16,645 bases of DNA from Magnetococcales bacterium (GTDB lineage Bacteria; Pseudomonadota; Magnetococcia; Magnetococcales; JADGCH01): contig JADGCM010000023.1 of assembly GCA_015228995.1 (NCBI GenBank), forward strand, positions 1 to 16,645, given 5' to 3'. Every line of letters begins with the position of its first letter. The stretch's first letter is position 1. The translations under genes were made by a program, and so were the position numbers. Shown in pieces: positions 6,817 through 14,544 of the stretch. The notes beneath the pieces were generated by a model. That model saw nothing but the letters and a program-made list of their open reading frames with translations, was not told where the DNA came from and did no database searches.

Positions 6817-8394
6817 ATGTTTAAAAAAATCATTTTTTTTATGCGTCCGTATAAAGCCATACTGCGTCGGATCGTATCTTCTGAATCGGAGGATCGTTCC
6901 CACTATATTTTTAATACAATCATGATGATATTGGTGATTGCCTCTATTATCGAACTGGTATTAGAGACCGATCCGACGCTGGATAAAAGCCAAGTAAAAT
7001 TTTACTTCATGGTTGAGTATTTTTTTAATACCATCTTCTTGATTGAATATTTGCTGCGTTGGTGGTTATGCTCTGATTTATACGACGATTTTATAGCTGT
7101 CTACAGTCAATTCAAAAGACGTGCCTATCATGTCCGTACCGTTGTTATCGTTTGGCGCGCCTTTGTTTATGCCATGCGGCCCAAAATCCGTTGGATGGTC
7201 CGACCGATGTCGATCATCGACCTATTGGCCATTCTGCCGATGTTCTGGGCGTTGCGGGTGCTGCGGGTATTGCGGGTGCTCTGGCTGCTCAAACTGTTTC
7301 GTTATTCACGTCGGCTCTCCTTTTTTGGCTCGATTTTTCGCGACCACTCTTACGAACTGATATCCATCATGGGCGTCGGCATGATTTTATTCGGGGCGTC
7401 AGCAGTGGCTTTTTATGTCGTTGAACATGGAACTAATTCTCATGTTGATTCAATATGGGGGGCGTTCTATTGGTCAGTGATTACCATTGCCACTGTTGGC
7501 TATGGGGACATTACCCCGGTGACAGCATCGGGTCGGTTGGTTGCTGTGTTGGGCGTATTGGTGGGGATGTGGGTACCCATATTTCTCACCTCGGTGATCG
7601 TGTCGGCGCTCAGTGAACGGATCGTCAAACTCAAGGAGTATCGGATGGAACGCCAAATCGAGCGTCTTCGTAATCATTTTATTGTTTGTGGCCTGGACGA
7701 CTTGGGTCAAGCCGTCTGTCGCTCTCTAAAAATGGCCGGGGTGCCCTTTGTTTGTATCGATAACCAGCAGGAGCGTGTTGATGATGCCTTGCGCGATGGT
7801 TGGGTATCAACCCGTGCCGACGTTACCGAAGAACGTAGCTGGGGCCGTCTGGGGTTGTCTCGTGCTCGTGGGGTTATCTCGGCCATTCCCGATGAGTCGG
7901 TTAATGTCTATATCATTTTGATGGTACGGGAGCGGCGTCCAGACTGCTTTATTGTGGTGTGTGGTTCCTCGCATGCGTCAGAGAAACGCTTGTTGCGTGT
8001 TGGGGCCAATCGGGTTGTCTCCCCCTTTCAGTTGGGAGGGGCCCAGATGGCCAACATTGCCTTACGCCCGACGACAGTACAATTTATTGATCTGGCGATG
8101 AAGCGCGATCATTTATCGCTCGATATGGAAGAGTTGGAAATACCTGAACATTCCATATTTGCTGGTCTATGTCTGAAGGATTCCGATATTCGTAGTCAGT
8201 TCGATGTCATCGTCGTTGGCATCGTTCCTCAATCTCGCGAAGATCGTGATATGGTGTTCAATCCAGGTGCCGATACGTCACTGCGTGCTGGTGATGTCTT
8301 GATTTGTTTGGGGCACCCAGATGACATGGAACGGTTACGCCAGGCGTTGAATGATACTGGCCAACAAGACAATGCGTCTGTTTTACACCTGTAG
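6817..8394 (+). CDS. Voltage-sensor potassium channel with cytoplasmic RCK (TrkA-N/TrkA-C) domains
   Basis: 525-aa inner-membrane protein. The N-terminal six-helix part runs from about 28 to 268. S4 is visible as arginines every third residue (LRVLRVLRVLWLLKLFRYSRR, about 146-166). The pore helix leads to the selectivity filter TVGYGD (226-231), which marks potassium selectivity. The cytoplasmic part begins with the Rossmann motif of an RCK/TrkA-N domain (FIVCGLDDLGQAV, 288-300), and residues about 420-510 fit a TrkA-C domain. Such channels pass K+ and are gated by voltage and a cytoplasmic ligand. The S2-S3 linker (about 85-128) is longer than usual. The ATG has no strong ribosome site. The 3' end overlaps the convergent sigma-54 activator gene by 12 nt. 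Confidence 0.93.
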   Translation: MFKKIIFFMRPYKAILRRIVSSESEDRSHYIFNTIMMILVIASIIELVLETDPTLDKSQVKFYFMVEYFFNTIFLIEYLLRWWLCSDLYDDFIAVYSQFKRRAYHVRTVVIVWRAFVYAMRPKIRWMVRPMSIIDLLAILPMFWALRVLRVLRVLWLLKLFRYSRRLSFFGSIFRDHSYELISIMGVGMILFGASAVAFYVVEHGTNSHVDSIWGAFYWSVITIATVGYGDITPVTASGRLVAVLGVLVGMWVPIFLTSVIVSALSERIVKLKEYRMERQIERLRNHFIVCGLDDLGQAVCRSLKMAGVPFVCIDNQQERVDDALRDGWVSTRADVTEERSWGRLGLSRARGVISAIPDESVNVYIILMVRERRPDCFIVVCGSSHASEKRLLRVGANRVVSPFQLGGAQMANIALRPTTVQFIDLAMKRDHLSLDMEELEIPEHSIFAGLCLKDSDIRSQFDVIVVGIVPQSREDRDMVFNPGADTSLRAGDVLICLGHPDDMERLRQALNDTGQQDNASVLHL

Positions 8395-9351
8395 GCCATG
8401 TTTCCTGATGCGATAGAGCAGTGTGTCACGGCTGAGATCGAGTAACTGTGCAGCACGGCTGCGGTTACCGCCGGTGTAAGTCAATGCCTTTAGAATTAAC
8501 TCGCGTTCTAATCGTTCTAAGCTGATGCCGGTAACGGGAAACTCTAGGAAAGGTACCATCTCGGCAGTGTCTGGGTGAGCCGTGATTTCTTTGGGCAGGT
8601 GTTCGACCATCAACTCGCTGCCACCGTGTAGAATCACCATGCGTTCACAAAAATTACGCAGCTCTCTGATGTTACCGGGCCAACGCCAACGGCGCAATAA
8701 CTCCCATGCAGTTTTGGAAATGAGCGGTTCGGCGCTATTGTATTGATAGGCAAACGATTGCATAAATTGTTGTGTCAGTAATTCGAGATCATTGCCGCGT
8801 TGTCTTAGGGAAGGAATTTCTAACGGTACAACCTGCAATCGGTAGTAAAGATCGCTGCGAAATCGCCCTTGCTGTACCAATTCAAGCAGATTTTTGTTGG
8901 TGGCGGCGATAATTCTGGTATCGATACGGACCGTTCGTACCTCTCCCAATATCTGGCACTCACCATTTTCTAGAAACCGCAACAACTTAGCCTGGATGGA
9001 TAGCGGCATTTCTCCAATTTCGTCAAGAAATAGGGTGCCTTGGCGTGCGGCGGCAATCCGGCCTTCACGGGCATTAACAGCACCTGTAAAGGCCCCTTTG
9101 GCATGACCAAACAGCTCACTTTCGGCCAAAGATTCAGGCAGTGCCGCGCAATTTAACGCAATAAACGGTTCTTGGCGACGCTGACTTTCATTGTGAATAA
9201 ACTGTGCCAGTAACTCCTTGCCTGTGCCCGATTCTCCTTGCAGTAACACCGACGCATGGGTGGCTGCTACCATCCGAGCTGAACGCAGCAGTGCCAGAAA
9301 TTGTGGCGACTGGCCTTGCATGGGTGGATTTAAGGAAGAACTATTGGCCAT
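8383..9351 (-). CDS. Sigma-54-dependent transcription activator without receiver domain
   Basis: 322 aa from the ATG at 9351. The AAA+ domain has Walker A GESGTGKE (39-46), the sigma-54 contact loop GAFTGA (86-91), Walker B LFLDE (107-111), and the R-rich second region of homology RQRGNDLE. The C terminus is a Fis-type helix-turn-helix (GGNRSRAAQLLDLSRDTLLYRI). Only about 15 residues precede the AAA+ core, so there is no receiver or ligand domain. As in PspF, activity may be controlled by another protein or by its level. GGGAG lies about 10 nt upstream of the chosen start. Its start lies inside the end of the upstream membrane-protein gene (11-nt overlap), so the two are co-translated. Its targets are not evident, and no clear sigma-54 promoter was found nearby. 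Confidence 0.92.
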   Translation of the reverse strand: MANSSSLNPPMQGQSPQFLALLRSARMVAATHASVLLQGESGTGKELLAQFIHNESQRRQEPFIALNCAALPESLAESELFGHAKGAFTGAVNAREGRIAAARQGTLFLDEIGEMPLSIQAKLLRFLENGECQILGEVRTVRIDTRIIAATNKNLLELVQQGRFRSDLYYRLQVVPLEIPSLRQRGNDLELLTQQFMQSFAYQYNSAEPLISKTAWELLRRWRWPGNIRELRNFCERMVILHGGSELMVEHLPKEITAHPDTAEMVPFLEFPVTGISLERLERELILKALTYTGGNRSRAAQLLDLSRDTLLYRIRKHGLQV

Positions 9352-10081
9352 GATGATGGATAACTCCCGGGAATGGCTGGGTTGGTAAATAATGTTCCAC
9401 CGGAAATAGGGCATAAAACAAGGTAGCTAAACCAGCTGCTACGGATAAAAAGGCAACGATTACCTTGATGTGATAGCGTAGGGTCAATTGAGCCAAACGA
9501 TGTGCCGTCCAACTTGCAGGCAAAGTGACAACACAAGTTCCTAAACCAAATAAAGCCATGTGCAGAGCGCTGTCGATGGGGGTACCGATGGCACTACTCC
9601 AGATCAGGGCGGTGTAAACCAGCGAGCAGGGCAACCAGCCCCATACAACGCCAAACAATAAGGCATGACCTATGTGGTGTGGCGTAATGAAACGGCGGCC
9701 ATACGGCTCTAATGCCCGCCAAAGGGGCATCCCTAGCCGCTCGATGCCGCGCAACCACGTTGCTTGTCCGCTGAAATAGAAGCCAGTCAAAATGAGTGTT
9801 AAGCCGGCGATCCCCTCTAAGATTCTATGCCCGTATTGGGGCGATAGCATCATAAATAAGGGCTGTCCAAAACGAGCCATTAACCACCCCGCTAGTGCAT
9901 AACTGGTGAGCCGACCCACATTAACTGCCAACAGATAAGACAGCGTATGTAGCCTATGCTGACGCGTGCTTATAGGTAAACTGAGCGTTAGGGCACCGGC
10001 GATGCCGCCGCACATGCCCAAACAGTGGAGGGCGCTACCCATGGCGACCATTAGCGGTACCAGCAGCGATATTTCAGACAT
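9341..10081 (-). CDS. DsbD_2/UreH-like membrane protein (sulfite exporter TauE/SafE family), possible copper role
   Basis: 246-aa inner-membrane protein with about six helices. The conserved first-helix motif is HCLGMCGG (19-26), with C20 and C24 spaced CxxxC. A second motif, GWLPCSLVY (148-156), places C152 in a later helix. This is the 'cytochrome c biogenesis/urease accessory-like' transmembrane family. Members are often annotated as sulfite exporters and often found beside cbb3 oxidase maturation and copper genes. A His-rich tail (HHHGQ) ends the protein. It is divergent from an OprC-like copper receptor and overlaps the sigma-54 activator gene, which supports metal handling rather than sulfite export. 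The start has only a weak AGGG ribosome site. An FNR-like box lies about 40-50 nt upstream. Confidence 0.85.
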   Translation of the reverse strand: MSEISLLVPLMVAMGSALHCLGMCGGIAGALTLSLPISTRQHRLHTLSYLLAVNVGRLTSYALAGWLMARFGQPLFMMLSPQYGHRILEGIAGLTLILTGFYFSGQATWLRGIERLGMPLWRALEPYGRRFITPHHIGHALLFGVVWGWLPCSLVYTALIWSSAIGTPIDSALHMALFGLGTCVVTLPASWTAHRLAQLTLRYHIKVIVAFLSVAAGLATLFYALFPVEHYLPTQPFPGVIHHHGQ

Positions 10082-10119
10082 TTTGAAACCCTATTGTCAA
10101 GCTTAAAATCTGTTTAATT

Positions 10120-10133
10120 TTGAGTAATATCAA
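10120..10133. promoter_or_regulatory. FNR/ANR-like box in the divergent control region
   Basis: Reads TTGATATTACTCAA on the minus strand, matching the FNR/ANR consensus TTGAT-N4-ATCAA at 9 of 10 positions. It lies 39-52 nt upstream of the DsbD_2/UreH-like gene start. If functional it would tie the locus to low oxygen. A single box found by eye can be chance. Confidence 0.35.
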
Positions 10134-10177
10134 GACTGCAAGCGTACTTAACAGGTGAAGCAGACTTCCTGTAATCT

Positions 10178-10208
10178 GTTAAATAACACATATTGTGTGT
10201 TATTTAAC
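10178..10208. promoter_or_regulatory. Long perfect palindrome, candidate operator
   Basis: Arms GTTAAATAACACA (10178-10190) and TGTGTTATTTAAC (10196-10208) are perfect over 13 bp with a 5-nt centre. There is no following T-run, and it lies between divergent genes, so an operator for a dimeric regulator is more likely than a terminator. It does not match Fur, Zur or CueR consensus sequences that I know. Confidence 0.55.
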
Positions 10209-10348
10209 GCAGGCATACGGACATAATTACAACATAAATTAATGAAATATTTTATGTTTATCTATGGAACTTAATTTGCGAACGCCGCAGGAGTACAGGG
10301 TACCCTGAGTAGCCCATCTCCCTCCATCTTACTTTGAGGATGTTCGTC
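10209..10348 (+). promoter_or_regulatory. Leader of the copper-receptor gene with two more inverted repeats
   Basis: AT-rich DNA followed by a mixed stretch. ACATAAA (10232-10238) pairs with TTTATGT (10251-10257). A perfect 12-bp palindrome CAGGGTACCCTG lies at 10296-10307, about 42 nt before the start codon. GAGGA at 10336-10340 is the ribosome site, 8 nt from the ATG at 10349. No clear -35/-10 pair could be fixed by eye. Confidence 0.4.
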
Positions 10349-12535
10349 ATGACAAGGCTAATACGTAGTAACAAGACTCTGCTGACCATCAACCTGCTGA
10401 CGATAAATACACTGTTTTGGGCGGCAAATGCTGAGTTGGCGGCGGAGAGCTTAGAAGAAGTTGTCGTGACGGCGCCCGCTGTTCAAGAACCTGGTCGCGG
10501 CGAGGTCTTGGCCGGAAAGGAACTGGCCGTTCGACGGTTATGGGTCAATGACAGCGCCTCTTTGTTGAGTAACACCCCTGGCGTCGCTCTCTACACTGGT
10601 GGCGGCATCTCCAGTCTCCCAGCCATCCATGGTATGGCTGATGATCGGGTACTGGTATTGGTTGATGATATGCCTATTACCTCAGCCTGTGCCAATCACA
10701 TGAATCCACCCTTATCCTACGTAACTCCCACCAGCGTGGCCAAAATGGCTGTCATTGCTGGTATCACGCCAGTGAGCGCTGGTGGTGACAGTATTGCTGG
10801 TACCATCAAAGTGGAATCTGCAGAGCCGATATTTTCTAAGTCCAGCGAAGAGACCTTTTCTGGTGGCCATATAGCCAGTTTTTTTCGTAGCGATGGTAAT
10901 GTCTTTGGCGTCACCGGTACGGCCACTGTTGCTAGCGACCGTACCAGCCTAAATTATACCGGCAGCTTTAACCATGGTGACAACTATCACGATGGTCGTG
11001 GCCGTGAAATCACCTCAACCTACTATGAGAATCAGAATCATGTTGGCCTATTTGCCTTGCGCAATGAGGACAACATGGTGTCATTGCAGGGTGGTATTAG
11101 ACGGGTTCCCAACGAGGGCTTTGTCAACCAACAAATGGACTTGGTAGACAACAAAGAAGCTTTTTTTAACGCTCGTTACCAGGGAAAATTTGATTGGGGT
11201 CGATTAGAGGCTCGTGGCTATTGGCAAAACATCAGTCATAAAATGGATGTTGGAGGTGATAAGAAAAATTTTCCAAGCCCCATGTATATGCCGATGAACA
11301 GTGATGCTGAGAACATCGGGTATGTTGTCAAGGCAGAAATCCCCCTATCAGAACGGGATATTCTGCGGGTGGGGCACGAGTACAACCACTACAGTTTGGA
11401 CGATAAGTGGCCCCCGGTTGTGGGCACTATGATGATGGCGCCGCTGACGTTTTACAATATCAACAATGGTTATCGAGATCGTTTATCCGTCTTTTCTGAA
11501 TGGGAGGCCAGCTGGAATGAGCAGTTGACTACCCTTGTGGGAGTGCGCAGTGATTGGGTGTCGATGGATACCGGTGACGTACAGCCTTATTTGTGGGCTA
11601 AAAATTTTACGGGTCCAAAAAAAATGCCTAACATGAATGTTCCAGCAGCGAATGCCTTCAACGCCATCAACCGTGAACGCTCGGATACCAATTTTGATTT
11701 TACCGTTTTGGTTCGTTACCAGCCGAGTCAGATCAACACCTTTGAAGCTGGTTACGCCCGCAAGAGCCGTTCTCCTAATCTTTACGAACGCTACTCTTGG
11801 GCGACTGGCAACATGGAAAGTGGTATGATCAACTGGTTTGGCGATGGCAATTTTTACGTTGGCAATCCCAATCTTAGACCAGAGGTAGCGCACACGGTGA
11901 GCCTGTCTGCTGGTTGGCACGATAGCGCACGCAAGGATTGGGAATTCAAACTGACGCCTTATGTGACTTTTATCAAGGATTATATCGGTGTCGATAGAAT
12001 TAAAAACATAGCTTATGGTTTAAGTACGTTCAGCCAGTTGCGATTTGCTAATCACGATGCCGAGATCTATGGTCTGGACCTGTCCGGTAAAATGACTGCT
12101 TGGAACAATGATACCTATGGTCGTGGTGTCGTGACAGGCATGGTGGGCTGGTTGCATGGGCAAACAATCGATGGTTCACAGAACAACAATCTTTATCACA
12201 TGATGCCTATCAATGCCCGACTAGCTCTTGCACACACTGTGGATAACTGGGAAAATCGTGTGGAATTGCAGCTCGTGGATGGCAAGAGCAACGTTGATCT
12301 GCTGCGTAATGAGCCAAGAACCAAAGGCTATGGCCTAGTCAACGTGCGTACTGGTTACGATTGGGGCCAGTTAGGGGTTTATGTGGGGATCGATAACCTT
12401 TTTGATAAACAGTACAATCCTCCACTGGCTGGAATGAACTTTGATGATGTGCTAAAGTCTGACTGGACTGGCCGTATTCAGCCATTGACTGGGCCAGGCC
12501 GATCGTTCAACGTCGGTATGATAGGTAAGTTTTAG
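10349..12535 (+). CDS. TonB-dependent outer-membrane copper receptor, OprC/NosA-like
   Basis: 728 aa from the ATG at 10349, chosen because GAGGA lies 8 nt upstream; the frame opens earlier at a TTG (10334). The N terminus is a signal peptide ending near WAANA. A TonB box (EEVVVTA, about residues 36-42) follows, then the plug domain and a beta-barrel ending in a terminal Phe. The plug carries CANHM (C114 to M118), matching the CxxxM copper ligand of OprC/NosA, followed by NPPLSY as in that family. The barrel carries HKM (H297, M299), matching the second HxM half of the site, and a Met-rich PMYMPM loop nearby. Both halves of the known OprC copper site are thus present. It is followed after 1 nt by tonB. 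Copper uptake is inferred from these motifs. Confidence 0.88.
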   Translation: MTRLIRSNKTLLTINLLTINTLFWAANAELAAESLEEVVVTAPAVQEPGRGEVLAGKELAVRRLWVNDSASLLSNTPGVALYTGGGISSLPAIHGMADDRVLVLVDDMPITSACANHMNPPLSYVTPTSVAKMAVIAGITPVSAGGDSIAGTIKVESAEPIFSKSSEETFSGGHIASFFRSDGNVFGVTGTATVASDRTSLNYTGSFNHGDNYHDGRGREITSTYYENQNHVGLFALRNEDNMVSLQGGIRRVPNEGFVNQQMDLVDNKEAFFNARYQGKFDWGRLEARGYWQNISHKMDVGGDKKNFPSPMYMPMNSDAENIGYVVKAEIPLSERDILRVGHEYNHYSLDDKWPPVVGTMMMAPLTFYNINNGYRDRLSVFSEWEASWNEQLTTLVGVRSDWVSMDTGDVQPYLWAKNFTGPKKMPNMNVPAANAFNAINRERSDTNFDFTVLVRYQPSQINTFEAGYARKSRSPNLYERYSWATGNMESGMINWFGDGNFYVGNPNLRPEVAHTVSLSAGWHDSARKDWEFKLTPYVTFIKDYIGVDRIKNIAYGLSTFSQLRFANHDAEIYGLDLSGKMTAWNNDTYGRGVVTGMVGWLHGQTIDGSQNNNLYHMMPINARLALAHTVDNWENRVELQLVDGKSNVDLLRNEPRTKGYGLVNVRTGYDWGQLGVYVGIDNLFDKQYNPPLAGMNFDDVLKSDWTGRIQPLTGPGRSFNVGMIGKF

Positions 12536-12536
12536 C

Positions 12537-13295
12537 TTGTTATGGGAGACGGTTAATCGTGTACATCCAGTGGCCAGACCTGCCAGCCTACTGATGCCAT
12601 TGTTGGTGTCAGGGCTGTTGCATGGTGTGTTGGTGGTTCTTTTGGCGTGGTATGCCCAACCACCCGACTACCTGAGTGGGATGTCGCAGCCGATTATGAT
12701 CCAGTTGGTTACCGCAGTGCCGCAACCAGCTGTAGAGGCAAAACCGGCGTTGCCACAGCTGACCCCGCCAGTGACTGAAGAGCCAGTAAATAGAGAAATA
12801 GTTAAGCCGTTGCCAGCACCACCGGCATTGGCAGCGATAAAGGTCAAACCGGCGTCGAGCGTACCGCGTCGTCGTCTTTCCCCGCACCCCCCGACCCCGT
12901 CTTCCACAAGTGGAGAGGGGGGGCATGAAGCAGCCCCTTCTCAGACGGATGTTACTATCTACGGTGCTGTGGCAACGCTCGCGGCAGCGCCACCATCCTC
13001 CACGAATTTGCCTGATCGTCCAGCAGCCTACCAGCTTAACCCCAAGCCAGACTATCCACTGATGGCGCGGCGTATGGCTATGGAAGGTACGGTGCTGTTG
13101 CTGGTGGCCGTCACGGCGGCTGGTCAACCAGAAACGGTGACGCTGCAACGCAGCTCTGGTTATGCGGTGTTGGACCGGAGCGCACAGGAGGCCGTTGCGA
13201 CGTGGCAATTTGTGCCTGCGCTACGTGCGGGACATCCGGTGGCGGCGACGATTGAGGTTCCGGTGGTATTTCGTTTGACCAACCAAGCTGGTTGA
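12537..13295 (+). CDS. tonB: TonB energy-transducing protein, partner of the copper receptor
   Basis: 252-aa inner-membrane protein spanning the periplasm. It has one N-terminal membrane helix (about 18-40) containing the SxxxH motif (S25, H29) that contacts ExbB/ExbD. A long Pro-rich linker follows (about 60-165). The C-terminal TonB domain (about 170-246) includes YPLMARRMAMEGTV and the GYAVLDRSAQEAVATWQFVP core. The TTG start at 12537 lies 1 nt after the receptor stop, with AGGTAAG 7 nt upstream, so translation is coupled. Residues about 113-134 of the linker (PHPPTPSST...GGHEAA) are encoded by a copy of the GC-rich repeat. No exbB or exbD lies in the window. A dedicated role with the copper receptor is inferred from the operon. 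Confidence 0.92.
   Translation: MLWETVNRVHPVARPASLLMPLLVSGLLHGVLVVLLAWYAQPPDYLSGMSQPIMIQLVTAVPQPAVEAKPALPQLTPPVTEEPVNREIVKPLPAPPALAAIKVKPASSVPRRRLSPHPPTPSSTSGEGGHEAAPSQTDVTIYGAVATLAAAPPSSTNLPDRPAAYQLNPKPDYPLMARRMAMEGTVLLLVAVTAAGQPETVTLQRSSGYAVLDRSAQEAVATWQFVPALRAGHPVAATIEVPVVFRLTNQAG
12876..12938. repeat. GC-rich repeat copy inside tonB (copy D)
   Basis: About 63 nt match the inverted right half and central spacer of copy A, including the stretch GGAGAGGGGGGGCATGAAGC, which has its reverse complement at 124-143. The copy keeps the tonB frame open and encodes part of the periplasmic linker. Confidence 0.85.
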
Positions 13296-13302
13296 TCAAA
13301 CG
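13272..13302. terminator. Hairpin at the tonB 3' end, possible two-way terminator
   Basis: Arms 13272-13284 and 13290-13302 pair over 13 bp with one mismatch and a 5-nt loop. It overlaps the tonB stop and lies between convergent genes. There is no T-run, so intrinsic termination is uncertain. Confidence 0.45.
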
Positions 13303-13311
13303 AGTGGATGC

Positions 13312-13638
13312 CTAGCGATGCTCGGCAGAGTGACTACTGGCTGTTATGGAGAATTTCAGATCAAGAGCGTGCATGACGCGGAGCACCATACTGAACTCGG
13401 GATTGCCATCCGGACTTAGAGTTTTACAAAGATTTTCTCGTGATAATCCGGCTTTTTTGGCAATTTGAGTCATGCATCGTGCGTGCGTAATTGTACCGAG
13501 GGCCTTGGCAATGAAAGAGGGATCGCCAGTCGCTAAAGCTTCTTCCATGTAGGCATTTATAGCTTGGTCACTGTCCAAGTATTCAATAGTATTGTAAATA
13601 CTTGTTTTTATTTTATTTTTTTCATGTTTAATTCCCAT
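13312..13638 (-). CDS. Orphan antitoxin, HI1420-type addiction-module family
   Basis: 108-aa DNA-binding protein. The sequence YLDSDQAINAYMEEALATGD (20-39), then FIAKALGTITHAR, then a helix-turn-helix with AGLSRENLCKTLS and NPEFSMVLRVMHALDLKF, is typical of the 'putative addiction module antidote protein' family (HI1420-like). That family is normally encoded just after a RelE/ParE-like HI1419-type toxin. No toxin is present: the gene instead follows argB by 11 nt on the same strand. The N-terminal dozen residues are unusually Lys-rich and AT-rich in DNA. It may be a solitary regulator or a remnant after loss of its toxin. The ribosome site is weak. Confidence 0.85.
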   Translation of the reverse strand: MGIKHEKNKIKTSIYNTIEYLDSDQAINAYMEEALATGDPSFIAKALGTITHARCMTQIAKKAGLSRENLCKTLSPDGNPEFSMVLRVMHALDLKFSITASSHSAEHR

Positions 13639-13649
13639 GGTTGGTCCAA

Positions 13650-14540
13650 CTAGCGCACCTGGGTGCCAATCCCTGTGTCGGTGAAAATTTCCAGCAGTAG
13701 GGCGTGGGGCACCCGGCCATCGATAATGTGCGCAGTGTGGACGCCACCGGAACGGGCCGCTAGGCAGGTCTCCACCTTGGGTATCATGCCGCCACTGATG
13801 ATCCCTTCTTGGATCAGTTGCCGGCTTTCGGCAGCGGTCAGGCTGCTGATCAATTGACCATCCGCCCCTTTGACACCCGCAACGTCAGTGAGCAGAATTA
13901 ATTTTTCTGTCCGTAACGCCGTGGCGATATGGCCAGCGACGTGATCGGCGTTGATGTTATAGGTTTCGCCTTGCGTTCCCACTCCCACCGGGGCCACCAC
14001 CGGGATGATTTCCGACTGATGAAATAATTTGAGCAATTGCGGTTCGATATGCTCCACTTCACCCACCCAACCTAAATCAATGATCTCATGCTCTTCAATA
14101 TCGCTATCATTACCACGTTTGGTGTGAAGCAATTTGCGAGCGTGGATGGTGTGGCCATCTTTGCCAGACAGACCCGCAGCCCGGCCACCATTGAGGTTGA
14201 TCAGGTTGACAATCTCTTTGTTGACGGCACCAGCCAACACCATTTCTACCACATTGACCGTATCGGTGTCGGTGACGCGTAGACCATCGATAAATTGTGG
14301 CTGTAACCCCATCCGTTTCATGGTCAAGCCAATTTGTGGTCCGCCGCCATGGACCACCACCGGATGAATGCCGATCTGACGTAGCAAGATAACATCTTGC
14401 GCAAAAGAATTTTTTAACGCTTCGTCGACCATGGCATGGCCCCCGTACTTGATGACAAAGGTTTTGCCATCAAAACGGCGCATATAAGGGAGTGCCTCAA
14501 TGAGAGTGTGAACTTTATCGGATAGCGTCATTTTTTTCAT
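13650..14540 (-). CDS. argB: Acetylglutamate kinase
   Basis: 296-aa cytoplasmic enzyme that phosphorylates N-acetylglutamate with ATP in the second step of arginine synthesis. KYGGHAM (31-37) and HGGGPQI (64-70) form the nucleotide and substrate loops. GLRVTD (82-87), NINADHVAGHIATAL near 196, LLTDVAGVKG near 217 and GGMIPKVE near 247 are all conserved. The helical N-terminal extension (VHTLIEALPYM) is characteristic of arginine-inhibited hexameric forms, so feedback control by arginine is likely. Start is ATG 14540; a second in-frame ATG lies three codons on. The ribosome site is weak and the start lies 4 nt after the stop of a truncated antitoxin gene, so translation may be coupled. Confidence 0.96.
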   Translation of the reverse strand: MKKMTLSDKVHTLIEALPYMRRFDGKTFVIKYGGHAMVDEALKNSFAQDVILLRQIGIHPVVVHGGGPQIGLTMKRMGLQPQFIDGLRVTDTDTVNVVEMVLAGAVNKEIVNLINLNGGRAAGLSGKDGHTIHARKLLHTKRGNDSDIEEHEIIDLGWVGEVEHIEPQLLKLFHQSEIIPVVAPVGVGTQGETYNINADHVAGHIATALRTEKLILLTDVAGVKGADGQLISSLTAAESRQLIQEGIISGGMIPKVETCLAARSGGVHTAHIIDGRVPHALLLEIFTDTGIGTQVR

Positions 14541-14544
14541 CCAA

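Noticed and set aside
10178..10208. Palindrome as a Rho-independent terminator
   Set aside because: It is AT-rich, has no T-run, and lies between divergent gene starts rather than after a gene.
10334..10348. TTG 10334 as the start of the copper receptor
   Set aside because: The ATG at 10349 has GAGGA at the right distance, and the signal peptide fits better from there.
10209..10348. Cobalamin riboswitch before the TonB-dependent receptor
   Set aside because: No B12-box-like sequence was seen, and the receptor motifs point to copper.
12609..13208. Minus-strand 199-aa frame
   Set aside because: It is antisense to tonB; stops are rare there because of the Pro-rich linker and the repeat. The TonB motifs decide the strand.
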